In this document: positions 1 to 8,882 of the stretch, piece by piece
How positions within the stretch are numbered: the first letter of the stretch is position 1
Layout: the number at the start of each line of letters is the position of its first letter
Origin: Dermatemys mawii
Taxonomy: Eukaryota; Chordata; Testudines; Dermatemydidae
Direction: 5' to 3'
DNA length: 64,000 nucleotides
NCBI GenBank assembly: GCA_007922305.1
Contig: ML677344.1
Location: 1,408,179-1,472,178, forward strand
The notes under the pieces: model-generated
The model's input: only the letters and a program-made list of their open reading frames with translations
What the model was told of the DNA's origin: nothing
Database searches by the model: none
Translations under genes and position numbers: made by a program

Positions 1-169
1 AGAGAAAAAAAACAGTGGCAGTTGGAGTGGATATCAGAAGGGCCATTCCAAGACAACACCCTACCACCGGGGGAGGCCTAAGGCTCCACCTACACCCCAA
101 GGAAAACCCCAAACACCTTATCGTCCCACCACTCCATTCTCCAGCAACCCACCTCACTCCAGTAACCAC

Positions 170-661
170 CAGACAGCTGGGCGATGTTTTAGATGTAATG
201 AGCTAGGGCATTTGAAGGCCAATGGCCCCAGGAACCCCAACCAACTGCAGTTCACTACCCCGAAGTCACCCCCAAGGTCCTCAGGCCCAGACGCCTCCCA
301 GATACCCTCAGAGCGAAGGGAAACTGTGAGTGTGGGTGAGAAGAAGGTTACCACATGGAGAGACACTGGAGCACAGGTGTCAGCTATCCACCAATCCTTC
401 GTGGACCCCAAATTCATCAACCCAGAGGCCCAAGTGATGATTCAACCCTTCATGTCCAACTCTTTAAATTTGCCTACAGCCGAGTTGCCCGTCCAGTACA
501 AGGGCTGGTCAGGAATGTGGACTTTCGCAGTCTATGATGATTATCCCATTCCCATGCTGCTGGGGGAAGACTTGGCCAACCACGTGAAGCCAGCCAAGAG
601 GGTGGGAATGGTCACTCACAGCCAGGCTAAGCCGGCTTTCACATCCAACCCCTGTTCCTGA
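170..661 (+). pseudogene. gag zinc knuckle and retroelement aspartic protease remnant
   Basis: Around 185-235 a C-x2-C-x4-H knuckle can be read whose last cysteine position is not a cysteine, so the finger is damaged. The frame from 212 to 661 then shows a retropepsin-like segment with the R-D-T-G-A-Q-V-S-A-I active-site signature near 360-390 and a hydrophobic I-P-M-L-L-G-E-D segment near 550-575, typical of the C-terminal part of such proteases. The knuckle and the protease are in different frames. A proline-rich linker with no recognised domain follows (about 684-960). Confidence 0.7.
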
Positions 662-963
662 GCCTTCTACACAGGCCCTGTCTGTGCTACCAGAGACCCA
701 GATGGGGATGGTGGAACCAGATCCCCTGCCAGCGACTGCAACAGCCGTAGTGGATCCAGTCCCAGAGACCCAGCCGGAGCCAGTCCCAGAACCTGAAAAT
801 GGCAGAGCAACCAGTATCAGAACCATTGCCAGCACCAAGCCCAGCACTTGCAACCCCATCTACAGCTCCAACACCAGCGGGCACCACCGAGCCTGCACTG
901 GCAGCAGCAGGTAAACCCATGTAAGATGCTCAGCCCCAGCCTGAAATACAACATAGTGCACCA

Positions 964-2053
964 GTGGAGGGCGGTTCACAGTCAATGGAAACAGCCCCAT
1001 CACCTGCATCCTTTCCAGAGGGACCAAGCCCAAATCCACAATCCAGTGAGGAACTGATGTCTCCAGCATCAAGAGAACAGTTCCAGGCCAAACAGGAAGC
1101 AGATAAAAGCCTCCAGGGAGCTTGGACGGTGGCACGGAGCAACCCACCGCCTCTCAGCTCTTCTAATCGATCCCAGTTTGTGGTAGAAAAAGGAATTTTA
1201 TACAAGGAAACACTTTCTGGTGGGCACCAGGAAGACTGGCATCCTCAGAGGCAGTTGGTAGTTCCAGCTAAGTACCAGGTAAAGCTCTTGAGCTTAGCCC
1301 ACGATCATCCTAGTGGCCATGTTGGGGTGAACAGAACCAAAGACCATTTGGGGAGGTCATTCCACGGGGAGGGAATGGGCAAGGACGTTTCTACCTATGT
1401 CTGGCCTTGTGAGGTGTGCCAAAAAGTAGGAAAACCCCAAGACCCTGTCAAAGCCCCTCTCCAGCCCCTTCCCATAATTGAGGTTCCATTTCAGCGAGTA
1501 GCTGTGGATATTCTGAGTCCTTTCCCAAAAAACACACCCAGAGGAAAGCAGTACATACTGACTTTCATGAATTTCGCTACCCGATGGCCAGAAGCAGTAG
1601 CTCTAAGCAACACCAGGGCTAAAAGTGTGTGCCAGGCATTAACAGAGGTTTTTGCCAGGGTGGGTTGGCCCTCTGACCTCCTTACAGATTCGGGAACCAA
1701 TTTCCTAGCCAGGACCATGGAAAACCTGTGGGAAGCTCATGGGGTGAACCACTTGGTTGCCACCCCTTAACGCCATCAAACAAATGGCCTGGTGGAGAAG
1801 TTTAATGGAACTTTGGGGGCCATGATTCGTGAATGAGTACTCCAGTGATTGGGACCTAGTGTTACAGCAGTTGCTCTTTGCCTACAGGACTGTACCACAT
1901 CCCAGTTTAGGGTTTTCACCATTCAAACTTATGTACGGCCGCGAGGTTAAGGGGCCATTACAGTTGGTGAAGCAGCAATGGAAGGGGTTAGTTCCTGGAG
2001 AAGGCATAAACATTCTGGACTTTGTAAGCAAGGGAGGTAGGACTAACCGTTAA
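964..2053 (+). pseudogene. Retrotransposon integrase, interrupted
   Basis: The frame from 964 holds an H-x-G-H-x-G zinc-binding segment (about 1300-1330) with C-E-V-C downstream (about 1410), then the integrase core with the first catalytic Asp at A-V-D-I (about 1500), the second at L-T-D-S-G-T-N-F (about 1685), and the Glu in G-L-V-E-K-F-N-G (about 1790). A TAA at 1768-1770 and a frame change near 1830 break the chain between the second Asp and the Glu. The post-core segment F-A-Y-R-T follows at about 1880. All three catalytic residues are still visible but cannot be made as one protein. Confidence 0.75.
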
Positions 2054-2069
2054 GGCTATAAAGTGTCAA

Positions 2070-2767
2070 ATAGGCCTAAACAAAGTGATTTACCTTGGGC
2101 ACCAGGTGGGTCAAGAAACTATCAATCCTATACAGGCCAAAGTAAATGCTATCCAAAAGTGACTTGTCCCAAAGTCAAAAAAACCCAGGTCCAATCCTTT
2201 TTAGGCTTGCCGGATATTACAGGTGATTTGTACCGCACTACAGCCAAATCACCGCCCCACTGACAGACCTAACAAGAAAGAACCAGCCAAATGCAGTTCA
2301 GTGAACTGAAGAGTGTCAGAAGGCCTTTAACCAGCTTAAAGCAACACTCATATCTGAGCCTGTGCTCAGGGCCCCAGACTTTAACAAACCTTTCCTAGTA
2401 TCCACAGATGCATCTGAGCGTGGTGTGGGCGCAGAAAGGACCGGATTAAGAATTGCATCCCGTCGTGTTTCTCAGCAAAAAACTGTCTGAGAGGGAAAGC
2501 CACTGGTTAATCCCCGAAAAGGAGTGTTACGCCATTGTGTACGCTCTGGAAAAGCTATGACCATACGTTTGGGGACGGCAGTTCCATCTACAAACCGACC
2601 GTGCTGCGCTGAAGTGGCTTCATGCTGTCAAGGAAAATAACAAAAAACTGCTTCAGTGGAGTTTAGCGCTCCAAGATTTTGATTTTAAAATACAACACAT
2701 TCCAGGAACTTCTGACAAAGTGGCTGATGCACTCTCCCGGGAAAGTTTCCCAAAGTCAACTGGTTAA
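2070..2767 (+). pseudogene. Reverse transcriptase thumb plus RNase H remnant
   Basis: From about 2080 a thumb-like segment can be read with the conserved V-x-S-F-L-G-L motif at about 2190. RNase H follows with its three acidic positions recognisable: S-T-D-A-S near 2405, E-K-E-C-Y-A near 2520 and Q-T-D-R-A near 2595. It ends with the V-A-D-A-L-S-R signature near 2720, typical of Ty3/gypsy pol. Frameshifts and a stop near 2560 interrupt it. No RT palm is present between the integrase and this segment, so an internal deletion is inferred. Confidence 0.75.
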
Positions 2768-2902
2768 AACAGTCCTTAAAGAGTGGAACATGCTGTTAGT
2801 TTTTGTATAATCTGTAGTATGTCTAGAGGTGCATGTGTCTTATTAACTCTGTTTTCTCCTAGAGCTCCAGGAAGAAATCACAGGTTGTCCAGCAAAGTCT
2901 GT

Positions 2903-2918
2903 GATTGGGGGGGGGGCG
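2903..2918 (+). other. Polypurine tract next to LTR
   Basis: A G-run stands directly before the TG that starts the LTR, the expected place for plus-strand priming of an LTR retroelement. Confidence 0.55.
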
Positions 2919-3739
2919 TGTCATAACCATACAGCTGAGGGTAGCCTAGAATTCCCCCTTAACTGTAATGGGTTAAGAAGCTCAAATAATCTGGTTGGCA
3001 CCTGACCAAAAGAACCAATGGGCAAAGAAAATACTTTCAAATTTAGGGTAGGGGAGGTTTAGTTTGTGGGGTGTGTGTGTGTGTGTGTGTGTGTGTTTGT
3101 TTTCGCTCTTGGGACTGAGAGGGACCAGACAAAAAAATCCATCTCCTCTACACAATCCTAAGCAAGTCTCTCGTATTACAAAAATTGTAAGTAAAAGCCA
3201 GGAAAGGCGTGTTAGATTATCTTTTCTTTTAGCTTGTGAATTTTCCCTTTGCTAGAGGGAGGTTTATTCCTGTTTTTTTGTAACTTTGAAACTAAGGCTA
3301 GAGGGGGTTCCTCTGTGTTTTTTGGAATATTTTGTTACTCTGTAAAGTTATCTTCCATCCTGATTTTACAGAGGTGATTCTTTTATCTTTTGTTTAAAAT
3401 AAAATTCTTCTTTTAAGAACCTGATTGATTTTCATTATCCTAAAGATCCAGGGGTTTGGATCTGTGCTCAGCTATACCAGTTGGTGAGGATATTATTCTC
3501 AAGCCTTCCCAGGAAAGGGGTGTAGGGACTGGGGGGATATTTGGGGGGAGATAGGATTCCAAGTGGCCCTCCCTGAATGCTTGTTAAATCACTTGGTAGT
3601 GACAGCATGCTGATCAAGGAGAAGGGTTTGTGCATTGGGGAAGTTTTAACCTAAGCTGATAGAAATAAGCGTAGAGGGTCTTTCATGCGGGTCCTCACAT
3701 CTGTACCCTAAAGTTCAGAGTGGGGAAGGAACCCTAGCA
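2919..3739 (+). mobile_element. 3' LTR of the Gmr1-like element
   Basis: The segment begins TGTCATAACC right after the polypurine tract and probably ends in CA at 3738-3739, where CR1 sequence starts. It contains a (GT)n tract and an AATAAA at about 3399-3404. The 3' boundary is inferred from the CR1 junction because no second LTR is in the window for comparison. No target-site duplication could be checked. Confidence 0.55.
3071..3096. repeat. (GT)n microsatellite
   Basis: About thirteen GT units stand inside the LTR. Confidence 0.9.
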
Positions 3740-3980
3740 AGTCCCCTGCACTCAAGGCAGGACCTAGTATTCTCTAGACCATTCCTGACAGGTTTGTCTG
3801 ACCTACTCTTAAAAATCTCCGATGATGGAGAGTCCACAACCTCCCCAGGCAACTTATTCCAGTACTTAACCACCCTGACAGAAAGTGTTTCCTAATGTCC
3901 AGCCGAAACCTCCTGTGCTGCAATTTAAGCCCATTGCTGCTTGTTCTGTCCTGTCCTCAGAGGTGGGTTAGTGTGAGGGC
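3740..3980 (-). mobile_element. CR1 LINE 3' fragment, antisense
   Basis: The phrases TCCCCTGCACTCAAGGCAGGAC and the downstream 'CACAACCTCCC...ACCACCCTGACAG' block are the reverse complement of a CR1 3' region also seen at 61147-62700 in this window. No ORF survives. Confidence 0.75.
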
Positions 3981-5152
3981 AGAACGGGTGGAAACTCGTA
4001 AAGGACACATAGCTACGCGAAGTGACCACTCAACTCAGCTGGGGTCTATGCGAGCTACAGCCTTTCATCTTACTTCATGGAGCTGTGTGCAGAGCAGGAA
4101 AGCAGTAACGGGATGATGTTAGTGGGCCCCAAGCTCATTTGCTCTGTGAAGGGGCAGCAGTAGCTTGGTGGGGAAAAGCTGGAATAATCCAGGGCTCCGT
4201 TGTTCAGAAGGATTGCCCAGGAATTCCCATTCCTCTTCCCCGGTATCACAACTGCACCTGGCCCTCTGCCTGTTTTCTCTTTGGGTTTCTTCTTACTGGA
4301 AGCTGGTGGGAGTTTAGAGAAGCGGAACTGAGCCGGATCAGAGGCAGGAGCAATTGGCATTCCAAGACTGGAATTTAAATTGCAGTTGAGCTAATCAAGG
4401 TGAGAACAAGTCTAAATATTTGTGTATAAAAACCAGCCGGTGAGAGAGGAACTGCTCGGGGTGAGGCCAGGGCATGGAACTGGAAATGCTAATGAGTAAC
4501 CGGAACTGTAGAGTCCACAATGGAAAGGACGCATGTGGTGACGACATGGAATATCTCCCCTAGGAAATGGTGGAAGCCCTGGTGCAGCCGGGCCTGGACC
4601 ATCCACTGGAGAACACACTGCAGAGGGAGATGGGGCGTCTCAAGGGAGAGAGACAGAATTTATGCCCTGCCGGCGATAAACCAGCACTAGGCCAGAGTTG
4701 TCGGAAGCAAATTTCTGCGGCGGGGCCCCAGCTGGGGTGCCTCTGCCGTGACATGACGTGCTCACGACTGCTCCCCTTCTTTCCACGCTCTTGTGCAAGC
4801 AGAAGCAAATCCAAAGCACAGGCTCCTCTCATCTTCCAGTACTTAGTAGGCTCGGTAAGCCTTGTGGCCCCTGATCAGTATTCTCCTCCTCGTACTGCTG
4901 GGGAAACTGAGTCAGAGAAGATGCAACTTGCCCAAGGTGGATACTTGCCAGGGCAGAGCTGAGAAAAGAAGCCAGGAGCCCGGATTCCCAACCCCCAGCT
5001 CCTTGACAGGGCTCTCAGTCTCTCTTCCCACCAGGCCCTGCAAGCCAGCTGCCGGAGACGATAGAAAGAGAAGCTGGAAAGGACCCGTTGGGTCACCTGC
5101 TTCTATTCCCCACGCAGGATTGTTCTCTGCGTTCTAGTGGAAGTGCTTAGAT
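3981..5152. other. No gene recognised
   Basis: Several short open frames exist on both strands, but none shows a known domain or splice-consistent structure. A short MIR-like phrase (gaaactgagtcagag, near 4903) suggests old SINE material. Confidence 0.5.
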
Positions 5153-5290
5153 CAGAGGTCCCTAAACTATGGGGTGCACCTCCCTAGGGGCCCTGCGCCT
5201 GACCCCATCCCCAGCTTCTCACTCCTGGCTCTGGCTCCAGGAGGGGCGTAAACAGGGGCAGGGAAAACACGACCCTCAAAAGGACTAGAT
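5153..5290 (+). mobile_element. Possible hAT-type non-autonomous element remnant
   Basis: It begins with CAGAGGTCCCTAAACTATGG, which resembles the CAGTGGTYCYCAAACT-type ends of hAT elements seen elsewhere in the window. No matching right end was found. Confidence 0.3.
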
Positions 5291-5890
5291 ATTCTGTCCA
5301 AGCAATGGCGCTTCCACCCCAGTGGCTGGGGGATTATTCCTCAGTCTGTTTGATCTTTCCGATATTAATCCTGTATCTCCTATGGCTGCATGAGTTCTCT
5401 CACAAGAAACCCCCCCCCCCCCCCCGTAATACTGAGTCAGTATTTGTGGAACGGCCCTTACTCAGAATCTATCAGAGTTGTAAATATTTTTGCAGAAAGA
5501 GCGACGGCAGGGCTGTGAGCAAGATTTGCCCTTTCATGTTCCTTTATGATGCAGAAATCCAGCCCCGGAGGGTTTTCCTTTTCCAGGGAAGACATGGGGA
5601 GGTGTTTCCTGCATTCTTCTTAACCTCATATTGCTCCGATTATCATTAACATATTAGCCTTCTCCAGTAAATCCGTAAAGTATGTTAAGTGGAGCGGCCA
5701 GCTGCCTGATCTCCTGAAGATTTTACCATCAAATGGGGCTGTTTCCTGTGGGTTTCTGCAGCGAGCGATACCACACCAGACCCTACTCAGAATTTTCCTC
5801 AACTGTCTGGAAATGGTCTGTTTATAAAACTTGCAGCTGTTAGAGGCTGGCACAGGTGTAAGTAACGGGGACAAGGCCATCATGCAGAGG
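5291..5890. other. No gene recognised; contains poly-C run at 5410-5424
   Basis: Unassigned single-copy-looking DNA with a homopolymer C run. The open frames crossing it carry no recognisable motif. Confidence 0.5.
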
Positions 5891-5894
5891 AATC

Positions 5895-6125
5895 TAACAC
5901 CATAAGAATGGTCATATTCAGTTAGACCAAAGGTCCACCCAGCCCAGGTTCATATCTTCCAACAGCGACCAATGCCAGGTGCCCCAATGGGAATGAACAG
6001 AACAGGGAATCATCCAGTGATCCATCCCCTGTCACCCATTCCCAGCTTCTGGCAAACAGAGTCTAGGGACACCATCCCTGGCCATCCTGGCTAACAGTCC
6101 CAGTGAACTTATCTAGTTCTTTATT
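5895..6125 (-). mobile_element. CR1 LINE 3' end, antisense
   Basis: It begins 'CATAAGAATGGTCATATTC...AGACCAAAGGTCCACC', the reverse complement of the CR1 3' end readable in sense at 14830-14988. The body carries the 'GATCCATCCCCTGTCACCC' block typical of that family. Confidence 0.8.
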
Positions 6126-6154
6126 TAACTGATTCACTTGGTAAAATGGGCCCA

Positions 6155-6235
6155 TTTCAAACATAAGAACAGCCACATTCGATCAGACCAATGGTCCATC
6201 TAGCCCGGTATCCTGTCTTCTGACTGCACAATGCC
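6155..6235 (-). mobile_element. Second short CR1 3' end, antisense
   Basis: The phrase 'CATAAGAACAGCCACATTCGATCAGACCAATGGTCC' repeats the same CR1 terminus seen at 5900, so two separate insertions abut here. Confidence 0.75.
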
Positions 6236-6865
6236 TCATAGACTTTAAGGTCAGAAGGAACCATTATGATCATCTAGTCTGACCTCCTGTACAACACCGG
6301 CCACAGAATCTCACCCACCCACTCCTGCAAGAAACCTTTCACCTATGTCTGAACTCTTGAAGTCCTCAGATCATGGTATAAAGACTTCAAAGTGCAGAGA
6401 ATCCTCCAGCAAGTGACCCGGGCCCCACACTGCTGAGGAAGGCAAAAAAAACAAAACAAAAAAACCCCCAGAGCCTCTGCCAATCTGCACCTGGAGGAAA
6501 ATTCCTTCCCGACCCCAAATTTGGCGATCAGCTGAACCCTGAGCATGTGGGCAAGACTCACCAGCCAGACACCCAGGAAAGAATTCCATCCCATCCCAGG
6601 CCATTGGGCATATTTACTGCTAATAGTCAAAGATCAATTAATTGCCCAAAACAGGTTATCCCATCATCCCATCCCCTCCATGAACTCATCAAGCTTAGGC
6701 TTGAAGCCAGATGGGTCTTTTCCCCCGACTGCTCCCCGTGGAAGGCTGCTCCAGAAGAGGTGCTCCAGAGGGAATGAACAGAACAAAGAAATATCCCATG
6801 ATCCATCCCCTGTCGCTCATTCCCAGCTTCTGCCAGTCAGAAGTTATGGGGCAGTCTCCCTAAGA
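6236..6865 (-). mobile_element. CR1 subfamily copy, antisense, long
   Basis: It starts at 'CATAGACTTTAAGGTCAGAAGG', the 3' terminus of another CR1 subfamily, and runs through recognisable CR1 body. A fragment of the same subfamily is seen at 20875-21015. No reverse transcriptase frame remains. Confidence 0.7.
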
Positions 6866-7288
6866 TCTTAAGCTTAGTAGGCAGGTTTTGCTTTCTGTGC
6901 TCGATTTGGGTATTTATCCCTTAGGCTCTCTTCAAATTTACCAGCTCAGCACAGCTCGGGGCTCTCCCTGCAGGCTGGTTCTGGGCAGGGCTGGGGCGAG
7001 GCCGTGCCTCACTGTGGTTTCGGGGTGGGCCCCGTAGCTTTCTAATGCCGAGTGAGTCAGCAGTGGTCTTGCAGCTACAGGGACTGGAAGCCGAGAACCC
7101 GCAGCGCTGCCCGTGTAACTTCATCCTGCTCCTCAGCAGCCCGCGGCTACAAAGCTCTGCCCCTCCCCGGCACTGCTCCTTAGTGGGCCTGTGGTTGAGT
7201 CCCCACATGGCTGAGTCAGTCCTAACCCACAGCCCCCTGCTTTTGTCATCCCAGCGGGCTCCTTCTACTCCACACGGGTGGCCAGACC
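6866..7288. other. No gene recognised; AP-1/MAF-like sites
   Basis: This unassigned stretch is not obviously repetitive. It has TGAGTCAGCA at 7053-7062 and GCTGAGTCAG at 7210-7219, both matching the AP-1/MAF recognition core. No promoter or exon could be supported. Confidence 0.4.
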
Positions 7289-7399
7289 GCAAGGGTAAAA
7301 AATCGGAATGGGGAGTGGGAGTGGTGATAGGAGCCTATATAAGAAAAAGACCCCAAAACTGGGACTGTCCCTGTAAAATTGGGACATCTGGTCACCCTA
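7289..7399 (-). mobile_element. Short palindromic MITE-like element
   Basis: Its right end TCTGGTCACCCT and the block 'CCTATATAAGAAAAAGACCCC' belong to a short repeat with GGGTGACCAGA ends that I recall from reptile sequences. The left end is degenerate (AGGGTAAAAA). Family assignment is from memory. Confidence 0.5.
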
Positions 7400-7555
7400 T
7401 ATGCAGCGCTGCTGATCCCCCGTATCCTGTTCCGCCCCTCACCCCGCTGGTCTGGCCCTGGGCTCCCAACGTACATGCAGCGCTGCCACTGTTCTGCGGT
7501 CCTGGCCCACCCCTCACCCCACTGCGCCAGCCCTGGGCTCCCTGTATCCAGTTCA
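7400..7555. repeat. Imperfect tandem duplication of about 75-105 bp
   Basis: The block ATGCAGCGCTGC occurs at about 7401 and 7473, and 'CAGCCCTGGGCTCCC'-like text follows each copy, so the segment is an imperfect duplication. Confidence 0.45.
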
Positions 7556-8040
7556 TCAGATTTAATTTTTAAAAGTTACACTTTGAACCATTTATGTTTG
7601 GGAAGAAAAAGCTCTGCCATTCCCCCCCATGTAACCGATACAGGATTGTCTGCTGCCAGCCTGAAACACGACCTGTAAGAGGTGTGCGCTATCTCCTTTC
7701 ATGGCACTGGAACGTTTACTCTGAAACCTAATGATTACTCTTGCCTCACTGGCGTTAGCTGTGTTACTGCTCTGTGGTTTTAGTAGAACCATCCAGTTTA
7801 TGAGCCCATAAACCCAACATGCTTTTATGTGTTTTGCTCCACGGTCCAAAATGCTCCCTCCCCTGATAACTGCACCAATGGTAATTCTGTGTTTTCAGTG
7901 CGTGGCTTGGTGGACATAGAAACCCACCAGCGGGGGGGCAGCATAATATCAGTAGCACTGACTATGAAATGAACAGACACATGGGCCTGAGCGGATATCC
8001 ACTGTTGTATTTAACCCAGTAAAACCTCTCTCTTGGGGAA
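7556..8040. other. No gene recognised
   Basis: Low-complexity-free DNA running up to an assembly gap; no supported feature. Confidence 0.5.
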
Positions 8041-8140
8041 NNNNNNNNNNNNNNNNNNNNNNNNNNNNNNNNNNNNNNNNNNNNNNNNNNNNNNNNNNNN
8101 NNNNNNNNNNNNNNNNNNNNNNNNNNNNNNNNNNNNNNNN
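8041..8140. other. Assembly gap (100 N)
   Basis: Exactly 100 N bases, the conventional size for a gap of unknown length. Anything upstream of IL18BP may be incomplete here. Confidence 0.98.
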
Positions 8141-8720
8141 CTCTGGGAAGTGGTTTCGGGGGGTGTGGGAACAGCAGCCAGGACAGTGGGTCGTGGGAGT
8201 TGGGGATGGCACCAGCTGGAGTGAGTGGGGTCTTGGGACAGGGGTGTCAGCAGCCGGAGGGGATAGGTCTCAGGGAAGTGGGCAGTATCAGCAGCCATGG
8301 GGAGTGGGTCTTGGGGTAGTGGAAGGGGTCAGCAGCTGGTCGGGGGGGGCTGTCTGAGAACAGGTTGGGGAGGTCAGCCGCTGAGAGGGGTGTCAGGGCA
8401 GTGTGGGGGTTCAGCAGCTCGGGGGGGGTGGGTCTTAGGGAGGTAAGGGGTGGGCAACAGCTGGGGGGAATCTCAGGACAGTGGGGCGGGGTTCAACAGC
8501 TGCAGGGGGTCTCAGGGTGGGGAGGGGTGGTCAGAAGCCACGGGGGGGGGGGGGTTTCAGAACACAGGGGGGGGGGCGTTCAGCAGCTGCGGGGGTCCCG
8601 GGGAGGCGTGGGGTGGTCAGCAACCGGGTGAGGCCAGCTACTGGGCCATTAGGGCCTGGGGGACGGGTGTGTGGGTGTGTGTGCGCGCGTGTGTCATACA
8701 GTGGGGGGGGGGGGGTGTGT
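8141..8720 (+). repeat. G-rich minisatellite-like tract with (GT)n and poly-G
   Basis: Imperfect units of roughly 35-45 bases share GGTCAGCAGCTG plus a G-run (for example at 8330, 8410, 8455, 8495, 8580). The tract ends in a GT/GC dinucleotide run (about 8668-8694) and a long G-run (about 8703-8715). The open frames through it are artefacts of the repeat. Its G-richness may explain the adjacent assembly gap. Confidence 0.7.
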
Positions 8721-8739
8721 GAAAGGTGATCAGTGTGTG

Positions 8740-8840
8740 TGACTCACCCCCGCTCCCCCGCTCTTTCCGCTGACTGGGGCCTTCCCCCTGCTGAGGGAGC
8801 GGGAAGATAAATACTTCCTCCCGGCATGGCTCCAGGCAGA
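8740..8840 (+). promoter_or_regulatory. Candidate IL18BP proximal promoter
   Basis: TGACTCA (AP-1 core) lies at 8740-8746 and an AT-rich TATA-like ATAAATA at 8807-8813 in otherwise GC-rich DNA. If that box is used, transcription would start near 8837, only about 20 bases before the start codon at 8858. Sequence alone cannot confirm the start site. Confidence 0.4.
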
Positions 8841-8857
8841 CAGCCCAGCCTGACAGG

Positions 8858-8882
8858 ATGGCCCCAGCCCGCAGGTGCCCAG
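8858..8882 (+). CDS. IL18BP: IL18BP coding exon 1
   Basis: The start ATG at 8858 has A at -3 and G at +4 and leads in frame into the signal peptide of exon 2. The donor is GTAAGG and the exon ends in phase 1. The ATG at 8826 is in another frame, ending at the stop formed at the start of exon 2, so it was not chosen. Confidence 0.75.

Larger units (their letters stand above)
1..3739 (+). mobile_element. Degenerate Ty3/gypsy-like LTR retrotransposon with Gmr1-type domain order, 3' part only
   Basis: The window opens inside the element. Read in order on the plus strand there is a CCHC-like zinc knuckle, an aspartic protease with the D-T-G-A active-site signature, an H2C2 plus DDE integrase, the thumb of a reverse transcriptase, RNase H, a G-rich polypurine tract and one LTR. 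Integrase lies before RT/RNase H, which is not the usual Ty3/gypsy order and matches the Gmr1-like group described from deuterostomes. The reading frames are broken by stops and shifts, and the RT fingers and palm (with the YxDD box) are missing. The copy is therefore dead. The 5' LTR and most of gag would lie outside the window. Confidence 0.8.

Noticed and set aside
4139..4962. Overlapping open frames in the 4.1-5.0 kb region
   Set aside because: No homology recognised, no consistent splice sites, and cover on both strands alike.
5410..5424. Poly-C run as a regulatory element
   Set aside because: A bare homopolymer with no further support; several similar C or G runs occur in the window.
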